DNA of 64,000 nt from Thiotrichales bacterium (GTDB lineage Bacteria; Pseudomonadota; Gammaproteobacteria; HK1), in NCBI GenBank assembly GCA_026709935.1, contig JAPOSC010000013.1:1-64000 (forward strand), read 5' to 3'. The position numbers were made by a program, and so were the translations under genes. The notes below the pieces were generated by a model that was given only the letters and a program-made list of their open reading frames with translations, ran no database searches and was not told the DNA's origin. Below are positions 51,767 to 60,075 of the stretch, one piece after another (position 1 is the stretch's first letter; every line of letters starts with the position of its first letter).

Positions 51767-53002
51767 ATGGGCGCTCGCAGTCTCCTGCTCGGCAATCCCC
51801 GCTTTCTGGTCGTCTGGGTGGTGGGTGGCCTCACGGGCATCGTGCGGTGGCTACAGCTTCTGGTGCTGGGGCTCTATGCCTTCCAGATCACCGGCTCGCC
51901 GTTTCTCGTTTCGCTGGTGCCGATGCTGTGGATGTTGCCGCTGGCGCTGTGCGGCCCGTTCGTGGGGGTGGTCGCGGATCGGGTGAGCCGCAAGGCGCTC
52001 CTCGTCGGTTCGCTCGTGCTGGTGCTTGCCGTGTCCATCTTGCTGGCGCTTGCGGCGAGCGCCACTGCCCTCGGTTTTGGCTGGGTCGCGGCCGCGTCGG
52101 TGCTCGGCGGCATCTTCTGGGCGACCGACATGCCGGTGCGCCGGCGCCTGCTCGGGGATCTTGCCGACGGCGACCTCGCGGCGGCGATGAGCCTCGATTC
52201 GGCCACCTCCAACGCCACCCGGATGGCCGGCCCGGTACTGGGTGGCGTGGTGTTGCAGGTCTTCGGTCTGTCGGGCGTGTTCCTGCTGAGCGCCGGCGTG
52301 TTCGCGGCCTGCCTCGTCGCCATCGCGCTCACCCCGGTGCCCGGTGCCGCGAGGCCGGCCCGTTCCGCGCACTTCGTCCGGGAGCTGGTCTCCGGCATTC
52401 GTTTCGTCGCCGGCGATGCCCGGCTGCGCTGGGTGTTCAGCATCACCATCGTGTTCAATGTGTTCGGTTTCCCCTTCACTTCGATGATTCCGGTGATCGG
52501 TGCCGGGCAGCTCGGGCTCGACCCGGCGATGGTGGGGCTTCTGGGCAGCACCGAGGGCATCGGAGCTTTCATCGGGGCCATCGCCATCGCGATTGCGGTC
52601 AGACCCCGCATCTTTGCGCCGCTCTACGTGTGGGGGACGACTGCATACCTTGTGCTCGTCGGGTGCCTCGGGGTCGTCTCGCTCCTCGTGGCCGGCCCGG
52701 TGCTGTCGTTTCTCGCCGCGGCCGGGATGCTGCTCGCGATCGGGCTCGCGGGGGCCTGCTTCTCCGCCATGCAGAGCACGCTGTCTTACCTGAATGCGCG
52801 GCCGGAGTACCGCAGCCGGGTGCTCGGCGTGCTGACACTCTGCATCGGGACCGGCCCCATCGGGTTCCTGCATGTCGGCTGGCTGGCCGAGACCTTCGGG
52901 GCACCGGTGGCGCTGATCGTCACCGCGTCCGAGGGATTGCTCGCCTTGCTGGTGCTATGGACGGTCGGGGCGAAGTACGATGCGCCCGGCTCAGGGCGGT
53001 AG
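51767..53002 (+). CDS. MFS transporter (MFS_3/enterobactin exporter-like)
   Basis: 411 aa, about 12 hydrophobic helices. The signature between helices 2 and 3 is GPFVGVVADRVSRKALL, and the second helix pair has WATDMPVRRRLLGDLADG with AAMSLDSATSNATRMAGPVLGG, typical of EntS-like exporters. Substrate unknown. The next gene on the same strand (SDR) is 185 bp away. Confidence 0.87.
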   Translation: MGARSLLLGNPRFLVVWVVGGLTGIVRWLQLLVLGLYAFQITGSPFLVSLVPMLWMLPLALCGPFVGVVADRVSRKALLVGSLVLVLAVSILLALAASATALGFGWVAAASVLGGIFWATDMPVRRRLLGDLADGDLAAAMSLDSATSNATRMAGPVLGGVVLQVFGLSGVFLLSAGVFAACLVAIALTPVPGAARPARSAHFVRELVSGIRFVAGDARLRWVFSITIVFNVFGFPFTSMIPVIGAGQLGLDPAMVGLLGSTEGIGAFIGAIAIAIAVRPRIFAPLYVWGTTAYLVLVGCLGVVSLLVAGPVLSFLAAAGMLLAIGLAGACFSAMQSTLSYLNARPEYRSRVLGVLTLCIGTGPIGFLHVGWLAETFGAPVALIVTASEGLLALLVLWTVGAKYDAPGSGR

Positions 53003-53187
53003 CGCCCGCGACAACCAGCGGCAGGAATTCCCGCCAGGGTGGAGCCCACGCTTGAAATGTCTCCGCTCGGACGCTTCGGAGGTCGAACTCTCGTCGGCAC
53101 CGCACCACAGGCCGGCCTCTCGGAGCGCTGGCGGGAATCGCCGAAAACAGCAGCAACCAACCGCAACCAACAGGGAGAAGGCGCATC

Positions 53188-53964
53188 ATGGACAACTCGG
53201 GCAAGTCGGTCGTCATCACCGGTGCGGCGCAGGGCATCGGACTCGCGTGCGCGGAGCGTTTCGCCGCCGACGGGGCGAAGGTGGTGCTCGCCGACATCCA
53301 GGCCGACAAGGGCGAGGCGGCGGCGCAGGCGCTGCGTGATGCAGGGGGCGAAGCCATGTTCGTCACCTGCGACGTGGGCGATCGCGGGCAGGTCGAGGCG
53401 CTCGTCGAGCGGACGGTGGAGGCGTACGGCGGTCTCGACGTGATGATCAGCAACGCCGCGTTACTGCACCCGGCGGACATTCTGGAGCTCGAGGAGGCGG
53501 ATTTCGACCGGGTGGTGCGGGTGAACCTCAAGGGGTTCTTTCTCACCGGCCAGGCCGCGGCGAAGCGGATGGTCGCTCAGGGCCGCGGCGGGGCGATCAT
53601 CAACATGTCGTCCATCCAGGCGTACATCACCAACGCCAACCTGCTCGCCTACGCGGTGTGCAAGGGCGGGGTGAAGCAGCTCACGGTGGCCATGGCGCTC
53701 GGGCTGGCGCCGCACGGCATCCGCGTCAACGCCATCGGTCCCGGCAGCATTTCCACCGACATGGTCATGCAGCTCATCTCCAGTGAGGAAGCTCGCCGGA
53801 CGGTGATGTCACGCACGCCGGCGGGACGGCTGGGGACCCCGGCGGAGATCGCGGCGGTAGCCGCATTCCTTGCGAGCGACGAAGCCTCGTACATCACCGG
53901 CGAAACGGTGGTCGCGGACGGCGGTCGGCTCGGGCTGAACTACGTGGTGCCGGTTGCGGAGTGA
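53188..53964 (+). CDS. SDR family short-chain dehydrogenase/reductase
   Basis: 258 aa classical SDR. The cofactor motif is VVITGAAQGIGLA; an acidic residue (ADIQAD) ends strand 2, suggesting NAD preference. The active site shows NNA-like ISNAA, Ser in INMSSIQA and Tyr-x3-Lys as YAVCKGG. A FabG-like or sugar/polyol dehydrogenase. The ATG follows aggga-ga. Substrate unknown. Confidence 0.9.
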   Translation: MDNSGKSVVITGAAQGIGLACAERFAADGAKVVLADIQADKGEAAAQALRDAGGEAMFVTCDVGDRGQVEALVERTVEAYGGLDVMISNAALLHPADILELEEADFDRVVRVNLKGFFLTGQAAAKRMVAQGRGGAIINMSSIQAYITNANLLAYAVCKGGVKQLTVAMALGLAPHGIRVNAIGPGSISTDMVMQLISSEEARRTVMSRTPAGRLGTPAEIAAVAAFLASDEASYITGETVVADGGRLGLNYVVPVAE

Positions 53965-54015
53965 CCGTCGGTGTGCATCTTGACAGCACACAATTCGAGA
54001 CACCACGATGCTCTC

Positions 54016-54300
54016 ATGCGCACGACGGTGACACTCGATCCCGAAATCGAACACCTGCTCCGAGAGGCCATGCGTCAGCGGGGCCAGAGCTTCAAGGAGG
54101 TGTTGAATCGGGCGGTCGTACAGGGTCTGGCCGACCTGCGATCCGATGCGCGAGAGGTGTTGTTCGTCCCTGTCACTTGCCCGATGGGCTTGCGGGCCGG
54201 CTACGACCGCGCACGTCTCGGCGCATTGGCCGATGACATGGAAGTGGACGCCTTTCTCGATCTGTCGCGTGGATTGAGCAAGCGGATCGCATCCGAATGA
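54016..54300 (+). CDS. vapB: VapB-type ribbon-helix-helix antitoxin
   Basis: 94 aa from ATG 54016. MRTTVTLDPEIEHLLREAMRQRG is the ribbon and first helix of an RHH DNA-binding domain, and SFKEVLNRAVVQGL completes it; the tail has GYDRARLGALADDMEVDAFLDL for toxin binding. Its stop overlaps the toxin start (ATGA). The antitoxin frame is intact, but the toxin is not. Confidence 0.8.
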   Translation: MRTTVTLDPEIEHLLREAMRQRGQSFKEVLNRAVVQGLADLRSDAREVLFVPVTCPMGLRAGYDRARLGALADDMEVDAFLDLSRGLSKRIASE

Positions 54301-54730
54301 TCGTGCCCGCCACGAACCTGCTCCTGTATACAGTCGATTCGACGAGCCCCTTTCACGATATTGCCAGGGAATGGTGGACGGGATGTCTCAACGGCGCAGC
54401 CCCGGTGGGGCGTGTCACCCCGTGGTGTTCGCCTTCGCTCGAATCAGTACCAGCCGCCGCGCCTTCGCGCATCCGCTGTCCCTGGCCCAGGTCGCCGGAA
54501 TCATTCAGTCCTGGAGTGATCGCCAGGTGACGCGGGTGCTGTATCCGGGCCCGCGGCATATTCACAATGTGCTGGAACTGCTGGTCGCAGCCGGGTCGCA
54601 TGGCGGCCACCTCGTCACCGACGCGCAGATTGCCGAACTCGCGATCGCGCAGCGGGCCGAAGTACATACCGCGGATCGTGATTTTCAGCGATTCCCCGGC
54701 CTGAATTGTCGATTTCCGCTGGATATCTGA
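54297..54730 (+). pseudogene. Frameshifted VapC toxin lacking its first catalytic Asp
   Basis: Starts MIVPATNLLLYTVDSTSPFH...REWWTGCLNGAAPVG, then shifts frame near 54412-54420. In the next frame it continues FARISTSRRAFAHPLSLAQ...VLYPGPRHIHNVLELLVAAG and HLVTDAQIAELAIAQRAEVHTADRDF to 54730. The first residue pattern should be D-V-N (PIN Asp5) but is A-T-N here. So both the frame and the first active-site Asp are lost. The intact antitoxin upstream suggests recent or tolerated decay. Confidence 0.8.
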
Positions 54731-54832
54731 TGGTGACCATATTGCGCCGACAGGGCCCGCTGATTGCCTGATCACAGGCTCCGGGGTCCTCTCGGCTCGC
54801 GCGCGGTTTCCCCGGACTGAACCCTCCTGTCC

Positions 54833-57058
54833 ATGCCTATCCTGCTCGGAATCGATACCGGCGGTACGTATACGGACGCGGTGCTGTATGACGAAGCGTC
54901 CGGGCGGGTCGTCGCCGCGTCGAAGGCGTTGACGACCCGCCACGACCTCGCGGTGGGCATTCGAGGTGCGGCGGCATCGGTGCTGGAGGGTTCGGGTGTC
55001 GATCCCGCGACGATCGCGCTCGTCTCGCTCTCCACCACGCTGGCCACCAACGCGCTCGTCGAGGGCCAGGGCGGGCGCGTGGGTCTGGTGCTGATCGGCT
55101 TCGACGAAGCCGCCGCATCGAGGGGCGGCATTGCCGAGGCGCTGCGGGGCGACCCCTGCATCCGGATCGGCGGTGGCCACGATGCGGCAGGCCATCCGTG
55201 CGAGGCACTTGATCTCGCCGCCCTCGATCGAGCGCTTCCCGGGGTTGCAGACTCCGCCGACGCATTCGCGGTGGCCGGGATGTTCGCGGTGCGCAACCCG
55301 GAGCACGAGATCGTGGTGCGCGACCGCTTGCGCGAGCGCACCGGCCGGCCGGTGACGTGCGGCCACGAGCTTTCGAGCCGGCTCGACGGGCCGCGCCGCG
55401 CGATGACCTGTGTGCTGAACGCCCGGCTCGTGCCCATCATTCAGCGCCTGCTGGAAGCGGCGGATCGTTCGTTCCGCGCTCTGGGGGTCTCGGCGCCGAC
55501 GATGGTGGTCCGCGGCGACGGGGCGCTGGTCGGGGCGGAGGTCGCGCGCCTGAAACCGGTGGAGACGATCCTCTCCGGCCCCGCCGCGAGCCTGGTGGGC
55601 GCGTCCCACCTGACCGGAGAGCGCGACGCGCTCGTCTCCGATATCGGAGGCACGACGACGGACTACGCGCTGCTCGCCGGCGGTCGTCCTCGAATCGACG
55701 CCGACGGCGCGACCGTGGGTGGATTCCGCACCATGGTGGAGGCGGTGGCGATGCGCACCGTCGGGCTCGGAGGCGACAGCGAAGTGCGATGGGAGGCGGG
55801 CGGCGGCGGTGCCGGTGGCGCTGGTGGCGCCGGGAGCGACCAGCGACTGCTGATCGGGCCGCGCCGGCTGGTGCCGCTTTCGCTGCTCGCGACCGAGTAT
55901 CCGGATCTGGTGACGAACACCCTGGAACGGCAATGCGCCGGACCACGGCGCGGCGGCGACATCGGCCGGTTCGCGCTGCGCGTCGATGCGGCTGGCCCAA
56001 TCCCCAGCTTGGTCACTGGCTCGGTCACCGACCCAATCCCCGACCCCGCCGCCGGTCCAATCACTGATCCAGTCACCGACCCAGTCACCGACCCAGTCAC
56101 CGACTTGGTCGCCGGCTCGGGCTCAGCCAGGAACGTCTCGACTCCGACTTCGGCCGTCACCGGCCCAATTCCTGGCCCGGCCGCCGGCCGGGTTGCCGGC
56201 GCATCCAGCCGTCGCGAGGCGATGCTTCTCGATCGTCTGGAGACCGCCCCGGTCCCGCTCGACCGGCTGCTGGAATCGCAGGCCGAGAGTGGTGCGCTCG
56301 AATCGCTGATCGGGCGCGGGCTGGTCATCCTCTCCGGCGTGACGCCGTCCGACGCCGCGCACGTTCTGGGGATCCAGGACACCTGGGATGCGGACGCAGC
56401 GCGGTCCGGCGTGTCGCTGTTCGCCGAACAGCTCGACAGCCGAGGCGTCGCCATCGCCCCCGACGCACGGGTCATGAGCCGGGCCATCGTCGATGCGCTC
56501 GTCGAGCGTTCCGCCGAGACCCTGCTCGACGCTGCCTGTGAGCACGACGGACACGGCCATGCCGACCTCGGCCGGTATCTGCTGCGGGCCGCCTCGAAAT
56601 CGCCCGAGCGGGCACTCGTCGGCTTCTCGGTGCGACTCGACCGGCCCGTCATCGGGCTCGGCGCTCCGGCTCCCGCCTACTACCCGGCGGTGGCCGCGCG
56701 GCTCGGCACCCGTGCTGTGGTGCCGGAGCACGCCGGAGTCGCGAATGCGGTGGGTGCGGTCGTGGGGCGTGTCCGTATCCGGGCCACGGGAACAATCACC
56801 ATGCCGGACGAAGGGTGGTTTCGCGTGTTCGCGGGTGCGGGTCCGCGGGACTTCTCCGACCCGGAGAGCGCCACCGCGTACGCGCGGAGCGTTCTGGAAG
56901 CCGAGGCCCGCGAGGGCGCGGCCGATGCCGGCGCCGGAGAGGTGGACATGTCGATCGAGCGGCGCGATACCGTTGCGGTCGTGGGGGGCCGGGAGATGCT
57001 GGTGGAGAGCACGGTGACCGCAGTCGCATCGGGCCGGCCGCGCTTCGCCGCTGATTGA
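54833..57058 (+). CDS. Hydantoinase/oxoprolinase family protein (HyuA-like)
   Basis: 741 aa. The N-terminal sugar-kinase-like fold has LLGIDTGGTYTDAVLYD, LVSLSTTLATNALVEGQGG and DIGGTTTDYALL for nucleotide binding. Family members hydrolyse hydantoins, 5-oxoproline or N-methylhydantoin with ATP; others are acetone carboxylase subunits. The C-terminal half keeps VGFSVRLDRPVIGLGAPA but is interrupted by an Asp-Pro-Val-Thr-rich repeat (about 400-470). No HyuB partner gene follows. Whether it is active alone is unclear. Confidence 0.8.
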   Translation: MPILLGIDTGGTYTDAVLYDEASGRVVAASKALTTRHDLAVGIRGAAASVLEGSGVDPATIALVSLSTTLATNALVEGQGGRVGLVLIGFDEAAASRGGIAEALRGDPCIRIGGGHDAAGHPCEALDLAALDRALPGVADSADAFAVAGMFAVRNPEHEIVVRDRLRERTGRPVTCGHELSSRLDGPRRAMTCVLNARLVPIIQRLLEAADRSFRALGVSAPTMVVRGDGALVGAEVARLKPVETILSGPAASLVGASHLTGERDALVSDIGGTTTDYALLAGGRPRIDADGATVGGFRTMVEAVAMRTVGLGGDSEVRWEAGGGGAGGAGGAGSDQRLLIGPRRLVPLSLLATEYPDLVTNTLERQCAGPRRGGDIGRFALRVDAAGPIPSLVTGSVTDPIPDPAAGPITDPVTDPVTDPVTDLVAGSGSARNVSTPTSAVTGPIPGPAAGRVAGASSRREAMLLDRLETAPVPLDRLLESQAESGALESLIGRGLVILSGVTPSDAAHVLGIQDTWDADAARSGVSLFAEQLDSRGVAIAPDARVMSRAIVDALVERSAETLLDAACEHDGHGHADLGRYLLRAASKSPERALVGFSVRLDRPVIGLGAPAPAYYPAVAARLGTRAVVPEHAGVANAVGAVVGRVRIRATGTITMPDEGWFRVFAGAGPRDFSDPESATAYARSVLEAEAREGAADAGAGEVDMSIERRDTVAVVGGREMLVESTVTAVASGRPRFAAD
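56066..56113 (+). repeat. In-frame 12-bp tandem repeat in the HyuA-like gene
   Basis: Units gatccagtcacc, gacccagtcacc, gacccagtcacc and gacttggtcgcc encode repeated DPVT. Related but more degenerate copies lie just upstream (from about 56010). The repeat lengthens a loop that other family members lack. Confidence 0.8.
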
Positions 57059-57262
57059 GCCGTGGGCGATGCGCAGAGCCATTTCACGCTGACCGAGCCC
57101 CGGCCCGCAGTCGGTCGAAAGGCCCGAACCGGCGTGGGGTCCCATGCATGCCATGCACGGTTCCCGTCGATCCTCTCCGGTCCGACACCATCATGTGAGA
57201 TGGTCCTGGATCCATGTGAAAAATACCTTGCTTTTTGAACGTCTATCGTTAAATTAGCAATA

Positions 57263-58429
57263 ATGATAAGTCGACGATCCAAACGATACGTTCTCGAATG
57301 CCTCCAGGAGGCTCCCGCCGTGGTGCTTCTCGGCCCGCGTCAGATCGGCAAGACCACGCTTGCTCGCGGGATCGCGGCGGAGGTGCCGGAAAGCCTGTAC
57401 CTCGACCTGGAAAGTCCGCAGGATGCCGCCCGTCTTGCCGATCCGGACCGGTATCTCGATCTCCATGCCGAGCGGCTGGTGATCCTGGACGAGATTCAGC
57501 GCATGCCCGATCTGTTCCAGTTGCTCCGCGGCCGGATCGACGAGCGCCGTCGCCGCGGCCGCCGTTTCGGGCAGTTTCTCCTCCTGGGGTCGGCTTCGGA
57601 TGCCCTGTTGCCGCAGTCGTCGGAGTCGCTGGCCGGGCGCGTCGTCTACGAGGAGCTACCCGGTCTGAACGCTCTGGAAGTCGGAGCCGATCATGAGAAG
57701 CTGTGGATTCGCGGCGGCTTCCCCGATGCCTTCACCGCCCGGAGCGACGCGGCCAGCGCGCGCTGGCGCCTGAACTTCATCCGCACGTACCTGGAGCGCG
57801 ACATCCCGCAGTTGGGGGCGCGCGTGTCGGCCGAGACGCTCCGGCGATTCTGGACGATGCTGGCCCACCGCCAGGGCGGTCTGCTCAACGCTTCCGAGCT
57901 TGCCCGCAGTCTCGACGTCTCGGTGCCGGCGGTGACGCGCTATGTGGATCTTCTCGCGGATCTGATGCTGGTACGTCGGCTGCCTCCGTACTTCGCCAAC
58001 GTCGGGAAGCGGCTGGTGAAGAGCCCCAAAGTGTATATCCGCGACAGCGGAATTTTGCATTCGCTGCTGGGGCTCGGAGCTCTGGACGACGTGCTCTCGC
58101 ACCCGGTGGCGGGCGCGAGCTGGGAAGGCTTCGTGATCGAGAACCTGATCGCCGCCGCACCCTTCGGGACCGATGCATGGTTCTACCGCACCCGTGCGGG
58201 GGCGGAGATCGATCTGCTGCTGCATCTGCCGGATCGCCGGCTGTGGGCGATCGAAGTGAAGCGGAGCGCGAGACCCAGGGCGGCAAGGGGCTTCGAGCTG
58301 GCCGCCTCCGATCTGGAAGCGGCCGAGCGGTTCGTTGTCCACCCGGGCCGCGAGCCGTTCCCGCTCTCCGGGACCACGACCGCGATTCCACTGCCGGACC
58401 TGATGGCGCGTCTCGAGGCGCTTGCGTGA
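57263..58429 (+). CDS. AAA_14/DUF4143 ATPase, copy 4
   Basis: 388 aa. Walker A LLGPRQIGKTTL (residues 22-33), Walker B LVILDEIQRMPDL, sensor FLLLGSASDALLPQSSESLAGR, then IRGGFPDAFTARSD, TYLERDIPQLGARVS and SLDVSVPAVTRYVDL. The C-terminal part has NVGKRLVKSPKVYIRDSGILHSLLGL and AGAEIDLLLHLPDRRLWAIEVKRS. It shares most motifs with copy 2, so these two are close paralogues. An AT-rich leader (57215-57262) precedes it. Function unknown. Confidence 0.88.
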   Translation: MISRRSKRYVLECLQEAPAVVLLGPRQIGKTTLARGIAAEVPESLYLDLESPQDAARLADPDRYLDLHAERLVILDEIQRMPDLFQLLRGRIDERRRRGRRFGQFLLLGSASDALLPQSSESLAGRVVYEELPGLNALEVGADHEKLWIRGGFPDAFTARSDAASARWRLNFIRTYLERDIPQLGARVSAETLRRFWTMLAHRQGGLLNASELARSLDVSVPAVTRYVDLLADLMLVRRLPPYFANVGKRLVKSPKVYIRDSGILHSLLGLGALDDVLSHPVAGASWEGFVIENLIAAAPFGTDAWFYRTRAGAEIDLLLHLPDRRLWAIEVKRSARPRAARGFELAASDLEAAERFVVHPGREPFPLSGTTTAIPLPDLMARLEALA

Positions 58430-58501
58430 ATTCCGAATGGCCGCCGCGCCACGCCCGGGGACAAGTGGTGATTACCCTCCCGCCATCGAGGATGCGACGA
58501 C

Positions 58502-59740
58502 ATGAAGCTTCAGGACATCACGACCTGGGTGACCGTTCCGCCGACCGGCATCGGTGGCGCGTTCTGGATCATCGTGAAGGTGACGACCGACGACGGCATC
58601 GAGGGCGTCGGCGAGTGCTACGGCATCCCCTTCTCCGGCGATATCGCGTGCCGGATGGTGGAGGACACCTTCGAGCGCTACGTCGCCGGGGAAGACCCGC
58701 ACGACGTCGAGACCCTGTTCCGGCGCGTGTACTCCGCGGGCTTCACGCAACGGCCCGACGTTTCGATGATGGGAGTGTTCAGCGGGATCGAGATCGCGGT
58801 CTGGGACATTCTCGGCAAGGCGTCCGGGCAGCCGGTCCACCGGCTCGTCGGCGGCAGGTTCCACGACCGCATCCGCACCTATACCTACATCTATCCCCGC
58901 TCGGTGTCTGCGGACGGACCCCCCGGCGAGGACTCCGGCGATGTCTACCACGACGGCGACGCGGCGGCCGAGCGTGCGCTCGAGTACGTGGAGATGGGCT
59001 TCACCGCGCTGAAGCAGGATCCCGCCGGTCCGTACAGCTTCCAGGGTGGGAGGGAGCTCTCGCTGCATGAGCTGGCCCGCAGCGAGTACTGCGTCCGGCG
59101 CATTCGGGAGGCGGTGGGAGACCGGGCCGACATCCTGTTCGGTACCCACGGGCAGATGACCACCGCGTCGGCTATCCGTCTCGCCCGACGCCTAGAACCC
59201 TACGACCCGCTGTGGTTCGAGGAGCCGTGCCCGCCGGATCAGATGGACGCGATCGGTGAGGTGGCGCGGGCCACCTCGATCCCGGTCGCGACCGGCGAAC
59301 GCCTGACCACGAAGGTGGAGTTCCACCAGGCGCTGCGGGCCGGGGTGTCGATCCTGCAACCCGACGTCGGACGCAGCGGCGGCATCTGGGAGACGCGGAA
59401 GATCGCAGCCATCGCGGAACTCTACAACGCGCAGATCGCGCCCCACATCTACTGCGGGCCGATCGCGCACGCGGCGGCCGCGCACGTCTCTTTCGCCAGC
59501 CCGAACTTCCTCATTCTGGAGACCATCCGGTCCGAATTTCACGACGCGATCCTGAGCAAGTCGCTGCGCTGGGAGGAGGGCTACCTCATTGCGCCCGACG
59601 AGCCGGGCCTCGGCATCGAGCTTGACGAGCGGGTGGTGTGCGACCACCCGTACACGACGGGAGGGCCCCTGCACCTGGAGATGTGCCGGACGCCGCTCGG
59701 CTCGAACAACACCAGGATCATCACCGAGCTCGGCGGCTGA
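58502..59740 (+). CDS. Enolase-superfamily enzyme (galactonate dehydratase-like), copy 2
   Basis: 412 aa. N-terminal capping domain with EGVGECYGIPFSGD, then the barrel with FTALKQDPAGPYS (base region), ILFGTHGQMTTASAIRLAR (metal Asp replaced by Thr-His here), LWFEEPCPPD (Glu) and VATGERLTTK (Glu), then QPDVGRSGGIWETRKIA and APHIYCGPIAHAA. This fits the GalD/mandelate-racemase-type sugar acid dehydratases. The GTHGQ block may indicate a specialised subgroup. Starts 73 bp after DUF4143 copy 4 and is followed by a class III aminotransferase. Confidence 0.85.
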   Translation: MKLQDITTWVTVPPTGIGGAFWIIVKVTTDDGIEGVGECYGIPFSGDIACRMVEDTFERYVAGEDPHDVETLFRRVYSAGFTQRPDVSMMGVFSGIEIAVWDILGKASGQPVHRLVGGRFHDRIRTYTYIYPRSVSADGPPGEDSGDVYHDGDAAAERALEYVEMGFTALKQDPAGPYSFQGGRELSLHELARSEYCVRRIREAVGDRADILFGTHGQMTTASAIRLARRLEPYDPLWFEEPCPPDQMDAIGEVARATSIPVATGERLTTKVEFHQALRAGVSILQPDVGRSGGIWETRKIAAIAELYNAQIAPHIYCGPIAHAAAAHVSFASPNFLILETIRSEFHDAILSKSLRWEEGYLIAPDEPGLGIELDERVVCDHPYTTGGPLHLEMCRTPLGSNNTRIITELGG

Positions 59741-60075
59741 TCCCGCCGGAGGGTACGTCTGCGCTCGCAATCGGGTGAGAAATGCGCATCAAGGCGTATG
59801 TGAAGGAGACGCGCATTCGGCCGCGTTTCTCACCGGCCCTCGAATCGGAGCCATCCTGGCTTGAGCGGTCCTCCGGTCCTTGCCAAGAGCCCTCGTTTCC
59901 GGTCCGGGAATCGGGCGCATCCTGCTTTCGTTCGCGCCGCGGGATGCTTGCGGTTCCGGACGCGCCACGGATCGGACCTGCGCACGGCCTGCCGCGCCGC
60001 GTTGCGCTTGCCACCGGGGTGGACGATAGTCGCGCTCCGTGTGTTTCAGCGTACCTTGCGCAGAGGATGTTCTCC
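59741..60075. other. Intergenic region before the class III aminotransferase
   Basis: 335 bp with no gene seen. The aminotransferase frame is open back to 59782 but the product there is unlike the family. Two loosely similar stretches (gaatcggagccatcctg near 59842 and gaatcgggcgcatcctg near 59909) suggest a degenerate repeat. Confidence 0.4.

Noticed and set aside
54297-54730. Second selenoprotein or programmed frameshift in vapC
   Set aside because: No in-frame TGA at a Cys position and no slippery sequence seen; loss of the first Asp argues for plain decay.
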